Part shown: positions 7,056 to 15,843 of the stretch, piece after piece
Numbering within the stretch: position 1 is the first letter of the stretch
How the letters are laid out: each line of letters starts with the position of its first letter
Origin: Desulfobacteraceae bacterium
Lineage (GTDB): Bacteria > Desulfobacterota > Desulfobulbia > Desulfobulbales > Desulfobulbaceae
Direction of reading: 5' to 3'
Length of the DNA: 15,843 bases
Assembly (NCBI GenBank): GCA_022837185.1
Contig: JALHJD010000036.1
Coordinates: forward strand, 1 to 15,843
Notes under the pieces: model-generated
The model's input: only the letters and a program-made list of their open reading frames with translations
Databases searched by the model: none
Told to the model about the DNA's origin: nothing
Translations under genes and position numbers: made by a program

Positions 7056-8516
7056 ATGCATAGACCGAGAAAATTTGTCCGCTCCCCGCACCTTCTTGGG
7101 GCATTTCTCTGCTTTTTGGCCATCCTGCTTGCCACCGGCCCTTCACTCCTGGCCGCCGAGGATGAAAACATCGCCCTGCTTGACCGTTCGGCCAAGGCCT
7201 TTGCCTCCGTCGTCAAACAGGCGGGGCCGGCGGTAGTCCATGTCCGGGTGGAAAAATCCGTGACCAGAGGGTTTCAGCAAAGTCCGTTCGATTTTTTCAA
7301 TGACCCTTTTTTTGAGCGGTTTTTCGGACCCCAGTTCCGCCATCCCCCCCAGGAACCCCGGGAGTTCAAGCAGCGGGGCGCCGGATCCGGCTTCATCATC
7401 TCGCCGGACGGCTATATCCTGACCAATAACCACGTCATCGGCGAAGCCGATACCATCACGGTCCGTCTGGCCGACGAACGCGAATTCAGCGGTGAAGTTG
7501 TGGGGACCGATCCGCAGTCCGACGTCGCCTTGATTAAAATTGCTGCCAAAAATCTCCCCTTCCTGCCCCTGGGCGATTCAGACAACCTTGAGGTCGGCGA
7601 GTGGGTGATCGCCATCGGCAGTCCCTTTGAACTGAACCAGACCGTCACCGTCGGGGTGGTCAGCGCCAAGGGCCGCAACCGCATCGGCATCAGCGACTAT
7701 GAAAACTTCATCCAGACCGATGCCGCCATTAATCCCGGCAATTCCGGCGGCCCCCTGCTGAACATCCACGGTGAGGCCATCGGCATGAATACCGCCATCT
7801 TCTCCCGCAGCGGCGGCTATATGGGCATCGGTTTCGCCATCCCCATCAACATGGCCAAGGTCATTGAACAGCAGCTGCGAGCGCACGGCAAGGTTGTGCG
7901 CGGCTGGCTGGGTGTCGTCATCCAGGACATCAATGAAGACCTGGCCAAATCCTTCGGCCTGGAACATTCCCGCGGCGCCCTGGTCAGTGAAACAGCTGAA
8001 AAATCACCGGCCGCCGAAGCCGGCCTGCAGCAGGGAGACGTGATTATCGCCGTCAACGGCACCGAGGTAACCAATGTCAGTGACCTGCGTAACAGGATTG
8101 CCTTGATCCCGCCCGGCACCAAGGTTGACCTCCAGGTTATCCGTGACGCCAAAAAGCAGAAATTCACCGTCACCATCGCCGAACAACCCGCCGATTTAGG
8201 GCAGGCCGGGATCTCCGGCGACGGATCCCTGAACAGGATGGGGCTGACCCTCCAGGACCTGACCGAGGAACTGGCGGCCCAGTTCGGGTACAGCAGGGAC
8301 CAGGGAGTCCTCATTGCCGGCGTCGAACCGGGGAGCCCCGCCGAACTTGCCGGTCTCCAGGCCGGACAGCTCATTGAAGAGGTCAACAAACAGAGGGTGC
8401 GCAGCCTGGACGAACTCCGGACAGCCCTTGAACGGTCCCAGGCGGGCGACAAGGTTCTCCTCCGGATTCGGGCCGGAGAATACAGCCGGTATGTCGTTCT
8501 CCAGGTTGACAAGTAA
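7056..8516 (+). CDS. htrA: Periplasmic serine protease, HtrA/DegP (Do) family
   Basis: This envelope quality-control protease/chaperone degrades misfolded periplasmic proteins. The ATG at 7056 has CGGAGA ending 6 nt upstream and opens a proper signal peptide: basic MHRPRKFVR, a hydrophobic core, and cleavage likely after LLAA (about residue 29). An upstream in-frame ATG (6972) would bury this signal peptide, so I reject it. The trypsin-like domain has its triad at His126 (TNNHVIG), Asp156 (SDVALIKI) and Ser230 (NPGNSGGPLLN). PDZ 1 spans about 280-375 (GWLGVVIQDI ... GLQQGDVIIAVNG) and PDZ 2 about 390-485 (GVEPGSPAELAGLQAGQLIEEV). The length of 486 residues is typical for DegP/DegQ. A phenylalanine-rich loop before the protease domain (FDFFNDPFFERFFG) resembles the LA loop of Do proteases. 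The gene is monocistronic, ended by a strong terminator. Confidence 0.96.
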   Translation: MHRPRKFVRSPHLLGAFLCFLAILLATGPSLLAAEDENIALLDRSAKAFASVVKQAGPAVVHVRVEKSVTRGFQQSPFDFFNDPFFERFFGPQFRHPPQEPREFKQRGAGSGFIISPDGYILTNNHVIGEADTITVRLADEREFSGEVVGTDPQSDVALIKIAAKNLPFLPLGDSDNLEVGEWVIAIGSPFELNQTVTVGVVSAKGRNRIGISDYENFIQTDAAINPGNSGGPLLNIHGEAIGMNTAIFSRSGGYMGIGFAIPINMAKVIEQQLRAHGKVVRGWLGVVIQDINEDLAKSFGLEHSRGALVSETAEKSPAAEAGLQQGDVIIAVNGTEVTNVSDLRNRIALIPPGTKVDLQVIRDAKKQKFTVTIAEQPADLGQAGISGDGSLNRMGLTLQDLTEELAAQFGYSRDQGVLIAGVEPGSPAELAGLQAGQLIEEVNKQRVRSLDELRTALERSQAGDKVLLRIRAGEYSRYVVLQVDK

Positions 8517-8538
8517 CCCCGGCGGACGAGCACGGATC

Positions 8539-8576
8539 GACGGCACCGGATACCCTCCGGTGCCGTCCTCTTTTTC
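8539..8576 (+). terminator. Strong rho-independent terminator after htrA
   Basis: GACGGCACCGGA (8539-8550) pairs perfectly over 12 bp with TCCGGTGCCGTC (8556-8567) across a 5-nt loop (TACCC), followed by CTCTTTTTC (8568-8576). Unusually, the next gene's ATG (8577) begins directly after the T-tract. Confidence 0.92.
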
Positions 8577-8935
8577 ATGATCACATCCATTGACGATCTT
8601 ACCGCAGCTCTGCGCCAATTTGCCGCTGAACGCGATTGGGAGCGCTGCCATTCGCCCAAGAATCTTGCCATGGCGCTGAACGTCGAGGCCGCCGAGCTGA
8701 TGGAACACTTCCAATGGCTGACCGAGGAGGAAAGCTATCTTCGCTCCCCTGCCTCCAGGGAGGCGGTCAGCGAAGAGCTGGCCGATGTATTGATCTACCT
8801 CGTCCGGCTGGCGGACAGGCTCGATATCGACCTCCTGGCCGCGGCCCAAAGCAAGATCGGCAAAAACGCGCGTAAATACCCTGCCCGGACCAACGGCTCC
8901 GCCGCATCGGGACCGGCCGATCCCCAGGGCAGGCC

Positions 8936-8939
<4 letters not shown>
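8577..8939 (+). CDS. MazG-like nucleotide pyrophosphohydrolase
   Basis: The 120-residue all-alpha NTP-PPase hydrolyses (d)NTPs to NMP and pyrophosphate, cleaning the nucleotide pool; small relatives (RS21-C6/dCTPase type) prefer dCTP analogues. The metal-binding ExxE...ExxD pattern is clear: Glu37 and Glu40 in EAAELMEHFQW, and Glu67 and Asp70 in EELADVLIYLVRLAD. SPKNLAMAL before it and SKIGKNARKYP after it are family hallmarks. The C-terminal tail (TNGSAASGPADPQGRP) looks disordered. The ATG at 8577 gives the family's normal N-terminus but has no Shine-Dalgarno sequence, because the htrA terminator's T-tract lies immediately upstream. Its TGA overlaps the TTG start of the next gene. Substrate is not determinable from sequence. 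Confidence 0.9.
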
Positions 8940-11552
<2,613 letters not shown>

Positions 11553-11598
11553 AGCATCACAGGTTGTTGACCCACTTCATCGTGCATGAAGCCATTTC

Positions 11599-11637
11599 AG
11601 GCCGCACGGCTGCCCGCGCAGCTCAGCGGCCTTTTTT
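11599..11637 (+). terminator. Rho-independent terminator after yajC
   Basis: AGGCCGC (11599-11605) pairs with GCGGCCT (11626-11632), with an inner GCTG/CAGC stem (11609-11612 with 11619-11622), followed by a six-T tract (11632-11637). It closes the mazG-like/kinase/tgt/yajC run. Confidence 0.85.
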
Positions 11638-11754
11638 GACTTCCCCGCTGCGGCCGCTCTGCCCCGCAAACCGCCTTCCGGCGCATCGGCACGGGGACTG
11701 ACCGCCGCGGCCGCAGCCGTCCTTCCGCCTTGACAGGAAAAGCATGCGAAATTG

Positions 11755-12705
11755 ATGAAATCGTCAGGGGTTCCCACCGCACTGCTGCTGAAAAGGGCAA
11801 CCAATGCCTCGGTAACGGTGGCCGTTCTGCTCATCTTCGCCAAGCTCCTCGCCTGGGTGCTGACCGGCTCACTCAGTGTCATGGCCTCCCTGGTCGATTC
11901 CCTCATGGATGCCGCCGCCTCGACAATTAATCTTGTCGCCGTCCGTCTGTCCCTCAATCCCGCCGATGAAGACCACCGCTTCGGCCACGGCAAGGCAGAG
12001 TTTCTGGCCGGGCTGGCCCAGGCCTCCTTTATCGCCGGCTCCGCTTTTTTTCTGGTTATTCATGCGGTGGAACGGCTGCGCAACCCCGTCCCGGTCACCC
12101 AGATGACAACCGGGGTGGTGATCATGGCGTTTTCCATCACCCTGACCCTCCTCCTCCTTGCCTATCAGCACCATGTGATCCGCAAGACCAATTCCACCGC
12201 CATCCGCGCCGATGCCCTGCACTACGGCACCGATGTCCTGACCAACCTCGGCACCATCGCCGCCCTCTTCCTCGCCTACCATGGCTGGCCCGGCCTTGAC
12301 CCGGTTTTTGCCATCATCATTGCCTGCTACATTTTCTTCAGCGCCGTCAAAATAGGCTACAATGCCACCCAGATGCTCATGGACCGCGAACTGCCCCTGG
12401 AAATACGACAGAAAATCATCAGTATAGCCCATAAACCGCCCCAGGTGCAGGGGGTCCACGATGTCCGCACCCGGCAGTCCGGGCAGGTCATCATGATCCA
12501 GCTGCATCTGGAACTGGACGACAATATGCCCCTGCTCCGGGCCCACGGCATTGCCAGGGCGGTGGAAAAGGAAATTTTGCGGACCTGGCCCGGGGCGGAC
12601 GTCATCATCCATCAGGACCCGGCGGAACTGGCCAGGAAAACCGACAAAAAAGTGTGGGGCGCCGAAGAAGTTCCCGGCCTCGCCCAACGGCCCATCGACA
12701 AATGA
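11755..12705 (+). CDS. Cation diffusion facilitator, FieF-like divalent metal exporter
   Basis: This 316-residue CDF transporter exports divalent metals (Fe2+, Zn2+, Cd2+ or Mn2+) by proton antiport. The transport-site residues fit E. coli FieF/YiiP closely: Asp48 and Asp52 in SLVDSLMDAAAS, and His156 and Asp160 in RADALHYGTDVLTN. The conserved DEDHRFGHGKAEFLAGLAQA loop follows TM2. About six membrane helices precede a cytoplasmic ferredoxin-like domain (about 215-290: VQGVHDVRTRQSG, VIMIQLHLELD, DVIIHQDPAE). A TTG (11752) directly precedes the ATG at 11755; AGGA is 14-17 nt upstream, so the start is only moderately supported, but family alignment favours it. The gene appears monocistronic between a terminator and an inverted repeat. 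Metal preference cannot be fixed by sequence alone; the DDHD pattern fits Zn/Fe/Cd. Confidence 0.94.
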   Translation: MKSSGVPTALLLKRATNASVTVAVLLIFAKLLAWVLTGSLSVMASLVDSLMDAAASTINLVAVRLSLNPADEDHRFGHGKAEFLAGLAQASFIAGSAFFLVIHAVERLRNPVPVTQMTTGVVIMAFSITLTLLLLAYQHHVIRKTNSTAIRADALHYGTDVLTNLGTIAALFLAYHGWPGLDPVFAIIIACYIFFSAVKIGYNATQMLMDRELPLEIRQKIISIAHKPPQVQGVHDVRTRQSGQVIMIQLHLELDDNMPLLRAHGIARAVEKEILRTWPGADVIIHQDPAELARKTDKKVWGAEEVPGLAQRPIDK

Positions 12706-12717
12706 CGACGGACAGCT

Positions 12718-12751
12718 CCGGCAGGACTGCGCCAGGCATTGCCCCTGCCGG
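12718..12751. repeat. Inverted repeat after the cation exporter
   Basis: CCGGCAGG (12718-12725) and CCTGCCGG (12744-12751) form a perfect 8-bp stem with an 18-nt loop, 12 nt after the exporter's stop. No T-tract follows, so it may end transcripts with Rho or protect a 3' end. The remainder up to 12879 shows nothing I can name. Confidence 0.45.
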
Positions 12752-12892
12752 CGGTGAACTTCCTCCTCCGGCCGACTTCCCTCAAACAACACCGAAAATG
12801 TAGCAGAGACACATTCGATGGAGTACACTGCCACCCGGGCAAAACCTCAGCCCGGCTCCATCCGCGCATCCCCTGAACCAAGGAGAAACCAT

Positions 12893-13231
12893 ATGCAGAT
12901 TGATTGGGCTTATCTGCGCAAAGGCTGAACCTCATGTGGTCGGGCACAGTCTGTGCTGGGCGAGAGGAAAATGAACATCAGGGAATCGGTTGCGGCCCGC
13001 ACGGTCAAAATCACCGGGGACCAGGCCTGGGACATGCTGCGGCGGGCCGACGAAATCGCCGTTGCCAGGGGCATCACGTACATCGTCCTGCATCCCGCCA
13101 GCGACGGCCGGGAGCAGGTGCTCAACCACTGCCTGGGCAGGACCGGCACCCTGCGGGCCCCGGTTCTGAAAATCAACAAGCGCTTCCTGGTGGGGTTCAA
13201 CCGGAACATGTACGACGCCTTTCTCGGCTGA
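12893..13231 (+). CDS. ArsC/Spx-family thioredoxin-fold protein, probable selenoprotein (in-frame UGA at codon 12)
   Basis: Translation from the ATG at 12893 (AAGGAG at 12880-12885, 7 nt spacing) reads MQIDWAYLRKG, then TGA (12926-12928), then TSCGRAQSVLGERK, and stays in frame to the stop at 13229-13231. This gives 112 residues with Sec at position 12. MxIDWxYxRKxCTSC is the expected start of small ArsC-like oxidoreductases. The UGA therefore replaces the first cysteine of CxxC, making a UxxC (Sec12, Cys15) redox site. Later hallmarks are the ITGDQAWDMLRRADEIAVARG helix-strand region and LGRTGTLRAPVLK with a cis-proline like that of ArsC/Spx, then LVGFNRNMY. A shorter product from the ATG at 12971 (AGAGG, 3 nt spacing; 86 residues) would lack the active site. 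A pseudogene is the alternative, but everything after the UGA is intact. bioF starts 27 nt downstream. Substrate is unknown. Confidence 0.82.
12929..12964 (+). promoter_or_regulatory. Candidate bacterial SECIS element
   Basis: Starting directly after the UGA, GCACA (12944-12948) pairs with TGTGC (12952-12956), extended by a G.U pair (12943/12957), across the apical loop GUC (12949-12951). Partial outer pairing (CTC 12931-12933 with GAG 12962-12964) encloses it. The loop GU lies 21-22 nt after the UGA. As I recall, the E. coli fdhF SECIS has a GU-containing loop at almost the same distance. Confidence 0.65.
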
Positions 13232-13258
13232 TCGCCGCGTGCAGGGTACAGTTGCCGC

Positions 13259-14440
13259 ATGAATATCCTTGACCCGTACCTTGAACCGCAGTTGCGCGAC
13301 CTCGACCGGCAGGGACTGCTGCGCCGGCTCGTTCCCCTTTCCCGGGCGGACGGCGCCGCCATTGTCGAGGGCGGCCGCCCCTTCCTCAACCTGTCCGGCA
13401 ACGACTACCTCGGTCTGGCCGCCGACCGGGAGCTGGCAGCGCAGTTTTACCGCCGGCTGGACAACGACACCATCCTCGACCTCTTCGGGCCGGGAGCTTC
13501 CGCCTCCCGGTTGATGACCGGCAATTCCGGACTCTATGACCGGCTGGAATCCAGGCTGGCAGAACTGTACGGAACCGGGGCCGCCTTAGTCTTCAACTCC
13601 GGCTATCATTGCAATAGCGGGATCCTCCCTGCCCTTGCCGGCAAGGAAGATCTCATCCTGGCCGACAAGCTCTGCCACGCCAGCCTCATCGACGGCATGC
13701 GCCTGGCCCGGGCGAAAATGATGCGCTACCGCCATCTCGATTATGACCAGCTTGCCGATATCCTCCGGAGCACGCGCCACCGGCACGATCGGGTGTTCAT
13801 CGTTACCGAGTCAATATTCAGCATGGACGGCGATGTTGCCGATCTGCGCCGACTGACGGCGTTGAAAAACCGATTTCAGTGCGTCCTCTACCTGGATGAA
13901 GCCCATGCGGTCGGGGTGCTGGGGCCCCGGGGATTGGGACTGGCGGAACAGGAGGGGGTGACCGGTGACATCGAACTGCTCATCGGCACCTTCGGCAAGG
14001 CCCTGGGCGGACTGGGGGGATTCGCGGTCTGTTCGGCGGTGACGGCGCAATATCTGATCAACCGTGCCCGGCCCCTGATCTATTCGACCGCCCTGCCCCC
14101 GGTCTGCCTGAACTGGCTGCTCTTCGTCCTGGAAAGGATACCCGGTCTGGTAGAGGAACGGCGCCGCCTGCAGCGGCTGGCCGCCGACCTGCGCCGGAAC
14201 CTCGTGAATCTTGGCCTGACGGTGGGCGGCGCTTCGCACATAATCCCGGTCATCGTCGGCGACAGCAAGCGGGCCCTGCGGGCGGCCGACAGGCTGCGGC
14301 AGCAGGGATGGTGGGTGACGGCGGTGCGCCCGCCCACCGTGCCCGCCCATACCGCCCGTCTGCGGTTGTCGCTTTCCGCCGCCATGGACCCCGGCGACCT
14401 GTCCCTGCTGCCGGCCCAGGTCGCCGCAGCCGTTCAATAG
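13259..14440 (+). CDS. bioF: 8-amino-7-oxononanoate synthase (BioF)
   Basis: This PLP-dependent alpha-oxoamine synthase condenses pimeloyl-ACP (or -CoA) with L-alanine to 8-amino-7-oxononanoate, CO2 and free carrier. It has 393 residues, normal for the family. Visible motifs: NLSGNDYLGLA near the N-terminus, GPGASASRLMTGN, FNSGYHCNSG, the cofactor-stacking/binding set DEAHAVGVLGPRGLG (Asp213, His216), and the Schiff-base lysine Lys247 in GTFGKALGGLGGF. The start at 13259 has only AGGG at 13 nt, so initiation may be weak or coupled to the upstream selenoprotein frame. It is followed by bioG after 4 nt and bioC after that. The related enzymes Kbl and HemA are excluded by context rather than by motif alone. 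Confidence 0.95.
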   Translation: MNILDPYLEPQLRDLDRQGLLRRLVPLSRADGAAIVEGGRPFLNLSGNDYLGLAADRELAAQFYRRLDNDTILDLFGPGASASRLMTGNSGLYDRLESRLAELYGTGAALVFNSGYHCNSGILPALAGKEDLILADKLCHASLIDGMRLARAKMMRYRHLDYDQLADILRSTRHRHDRVFIVTESIFSMDGDVADLRRLTALKNRFQCVLYLDEAHAVGVLGPRGLGLAEQEGVTGDIELLIGTFGKALGGLGGFAVCSAVTAQYLINRARPLIYSTALPPVCLNWLLFVLERIPGLVEERRRLQRLAADLRRNLVNLGLTVGGASHIIPVIVGDSKRALRAADRLRQQGWWVTAVRPPTVPAHTARLRLSLSAAMDPGDLSLLPAQVAAAVQ

Positions 14441-14444
14441 ATCC

Positions 14445-15113
14445 ATGCAGTCCTGCTGGTTGTCAAAACAGCACCGCTCTCCTTCCTGCATCCTGTTTTT
14501 CAGCGGCTGGGGCATGGACCCGGTGCCCTTTCAGGTCATACCCCCGGCCGGGTACGACCTGCTGATGCTCTTCGATTACCGGGAAATGGACCGGGACCGG
14601 ATCGCCAACCTGATCCCGGCGGGCTACCCCCGGCTGCACCTGCTGGCCTGGTCCATGGGCGTGTGGGCGGCGGCTTTTCTGCTCGAGCCGCTGCGCGACC
14701 GCTTTGCTTCCGCCGTCGCCGTCAACGGGACCACCAGGCCCATTGACGACCGGTACGGCATACCGTCCAGGGCCTATGAAGAGATGATCAGTGACTTTTC
14801 GGCCGACACCCTTGAGGCCTTTTATCAGAGCATGTTCACCAACCGGGGCGAGGCGGAAAAATTTTTGCGCAACCGCCCCCGCCGGTCCGTCGAGGCCGTG
14901 CGCCGCGAACTGATAGCGCTCCGCGGCGCCTACCTGCAGCATGGTCCGGCCGCAGACATCTTCACCCACAAATTCGTCGGCAGCCGCGACCGGATTTTCC
15001 CCCCCCGGGGACAAATTCGTGCCTGGGGCCGGGACAACTGCACGGTCCTGCCGCAGCCCCATTTTCCTTTTTACGCCCTGCCGCACTGGGGCGGTTTTCT
15101 CAGCGACGGGTAA
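14445..15113 (+). CDS. bioG: Pimeloyl-ACP methyl ester esterase BioG (DUF452 family)
   Basis: This alpha/beta-hydrolase-like esterase removes the methyl group that BioC adds, releasing pimeloyl-ACP for BioF and stopping further chain elongation; it takes the place of BioH. It has 222 residues. The family hallmarks are FFSGWGMD at about residues 18-25, the nucleophile elbow WSMGVWAA with Ser70, VNGTTRPIDDRYGIP, the acid Asp182 in GSRDRIFPP, and the final His206 in PHFPF. It lies 4 nt after bioF, and bioC starts 4 nt after its stop, so the three are co-transcribed and probably coupled. The N-terminal extension MQSCWLSKQHRSPS is slightly long; no better internal start precedes FFSGWGMD. Confidence 0.92.
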   Translation: MQSCWLSKQHRSPSCILFFSGWGMDPVPFQVIPPAGYDLLMLFDYREMDRDRIANLIPAGYPRLHLLAWSMGVWAAAFLLEPLRDRFASAVAVNGTTRPIDDRYGIPSRAYEEMISDFSADTLEAFYQSMFTNRGEAEKFLRNRPRRSVEAVRRELIALRGAYLQHGPAADIFTHKFVGSRDRIFPPRGQIRAWGRDNCTVLPQPHFPFYALPHWGGFLSDG

Positions 15114-15117
15114 ATCC

Positions 15118-15843
15118 ATGCGACCGGACAAGAAAACCATACGCCTGCGTTTTGCCCGGGCGGCCGCCACCTATGACCAACAGGCCGTCATCCAGCAACG
15201 GGTGGCGGAAAGGTTGCTCGCCCTGCTGGACAGGCATCCCCCCCCGGGCCCCCGGCGGCTGCTTGAAATCGGCTGCGGCACCGGCATCCTGACCGCCGCG
15301 CTGGCCCGGCGCTACAGGGTGGGTCTTGAAACCCTCTACGCCAATGATATTGTCCCTGAATTCGAGGTCCCGGTGCGGGAAAAGGCAGGAAATACGGCCA
15401 ATCTTGTTTTTCTGCCCGGCGATATCGAAACCATCGCCCTGCCGGCCGGCCTCGACCTGATCATTTCCTCTTCCACCCTGCACTGGCTGCACGATCTGCC
15501 GGCCCTGCTGGCCCGGCTCCATGAGCGGATGACCGCCGGGGGAACCCTGTGTTTTTCCGTGTACGGCCCGAAAAATCTCCAGGAACTGCGGGAGGTTGCC
15601 GGTATCGGTCTTGATTATGCCTCCGTTGCCGGTCTGCGAAAAATGGTCGGCCGCACCTTCAGGGTGCTGGCATGCGAGGAAGAGCTGCTTTCCGTTCGCT
15701 TTGCCGACCCCAGGACTCTGCTGGATCATCTGCGGCGGACCGGAGTCAACGCCCTCGCCCCTGCCCCGTGGACCCGGAAGCGGCTCGATGATTTTACCCG
15801 GCAGTACCGTCGCCGCTACGGCGGTCCCGACGGGGTGGTCCTC
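15118..15843 (+). CDS. bioC: Malonyl-ACP O-methyltransferase BioC (3' end beyond window)
   Basis: BioC methylates the free carboxyl of malonyl-ACP using S-adenosylmethionine, so that fatty acid synthesis enzymes can extend it to pimeloyl-ACP methyl ester. The visible 242 codons are open to the window edge. The N-terminal RLRFARAAATYDQQAVIQQRVAERLL is typical of BioC (RRSF...AxxYdxxAxxQ). The SAM-binding motif I is LEIGCGTG (49-56), followed by YANDIVPEF, GDIETIALP, and the motif IV/post segment DLIISSSTLHWLHDL. The last residues (YRRRYGGPDGVVL) match the family's C-terminal region, so only a short tail is missing. It starts 4 nt after bioG in a bioF-bioG-bioC operon. Confidence 0.93.
   Translation, partial: MRPDKKTIRLRFARAAATYDQQAVIQQRVAERLLALLDRHPPPGPRRLLEIGCGTGILTAALARRYRVGLETLYANDIVPEFEVPVREKAGNTANLVFLPGDIETIALPAGLDLIISSSTLHWLHDLPALLARLHERMTAGGTLCFSVYGPKNLQELREVAGIGLDYASVAGLRKMVGRTFRVLACEEELLSVRFADPRTLLDHLRRTGVNALAPAPWTRKRLDDFTRQYRRRYGGPDGVVL

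Noticed and set aside
8506..8511. Perfect TTGACA near the end of htrA as a promoter for the MazG-like operon
   Set aside because: No acceptable -10 hexamer occurs 15-19 nt downstream; it encodes the last residues of HtrA.
11730..11735. TTGACA upstream of the cation exporter
   Set aside because: A -10 at normal spacing would fall on or after the start codon, and nothing there resembles TATAAT.
12904..13272. A 122-codon frame overlapping the ArsC-like gene
   Set aside because: It is out of frame with the conserved ArsC-like sequence, and its composition (Gly/Arg/His/Gln) is typical of a shadow.

Overview
The window is a gene-dense stretch of high-GC bacterial chromosome (by eye around 60% G+C) with housekeeping and envelope genes and no sign of mobile elements, tRNA/rRNA genes or CRISPR arrays. 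Gene content suggests an anaerobic, Gram-negative member of the Desulfobacterota (old Deltaproteobacteria, possibly the Desulfobulbales). This rests on a zinc-ribbon MscL, a System II-like (CcsA) cytochrome c assembly protein, a multi-PAS hybrid kinase, a bioF-bioG-bioC cluster and a selenocysteine-containing ArsC-like protein. The taxonomic call is inference.

Layout. (1) 23-478: mscL (+), converging on a two-gene minus-strand unit (592-2295) that encodes a CcsA-type haem-handling protein and an unknown multi-spanning membrane protein. Each side has its own hairpin terminator. (2) 2299-2687: a 389-bp divergent intergenic region with a good sigma70-like promoter in each direction and a leader of about 220 nt before glk. 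(3) 2688-4411: glk (glucokinase) translationally coupled to a TVP38/TMEM64-type membrane protein. (4) 4542-6917: a soluble hybrid histidine kinase (PAS x3, HisKA, HATPase, receiver), then 7056-8516: a periplasmic HtrA/DegP-type protease closed by a perfect 12-bp terminator. (5) 8577-11552: a tightly packed run of a MazG-like nucleotide pyrophosphohydrolase, an aminoglycoside-phosphotransferase-fold (NahK-like) sugar kinase, tgt and yajC. It ends at a terminator, and secD/secF do not follow. (6) 11755-12705: a FieF-like cation efflux transporter. (7) 12893-15843: a small ArsC/Spx-family protein followed by bioF, bioG and bioC. bioC runs off the right edge and lacks its end.

The most notable feature is at 12893-13231. 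A start codon with an optimal Shine-Dalgarno sequence opens a frame that meets an in-frame UGA at codon 12, in the context Gly-UGA-Thr-Ser-Cys, and then runs on as a 112-residue ArsC-like protein. The UGA sits exactly where this thioredoxin-fold family has the first cysteine of its CxxC redox motif. A compact hairpin with GU in its apical loop begins about 15 nt after the UGA. The simplest reading is a selenoprotein (UxxC) with a bacterial SECIS element; ordinary gene calling would truncate it to begin at the internal ATG at 12971.

Functionally the window combines envelope homeostasis (MscL, HtrA, YajC, TVP38-like), sugar phosphorylation (Glk, NahK-like), tRNA queuosine modification, metal export, a redox selenoprotein, and the early steps of biotin synthesis: BioC methylates malonyl-ACP, BioG demethylates pimeloyl-ACP methyl ester, and BioF makes 8-amino-7-oxononanoate.
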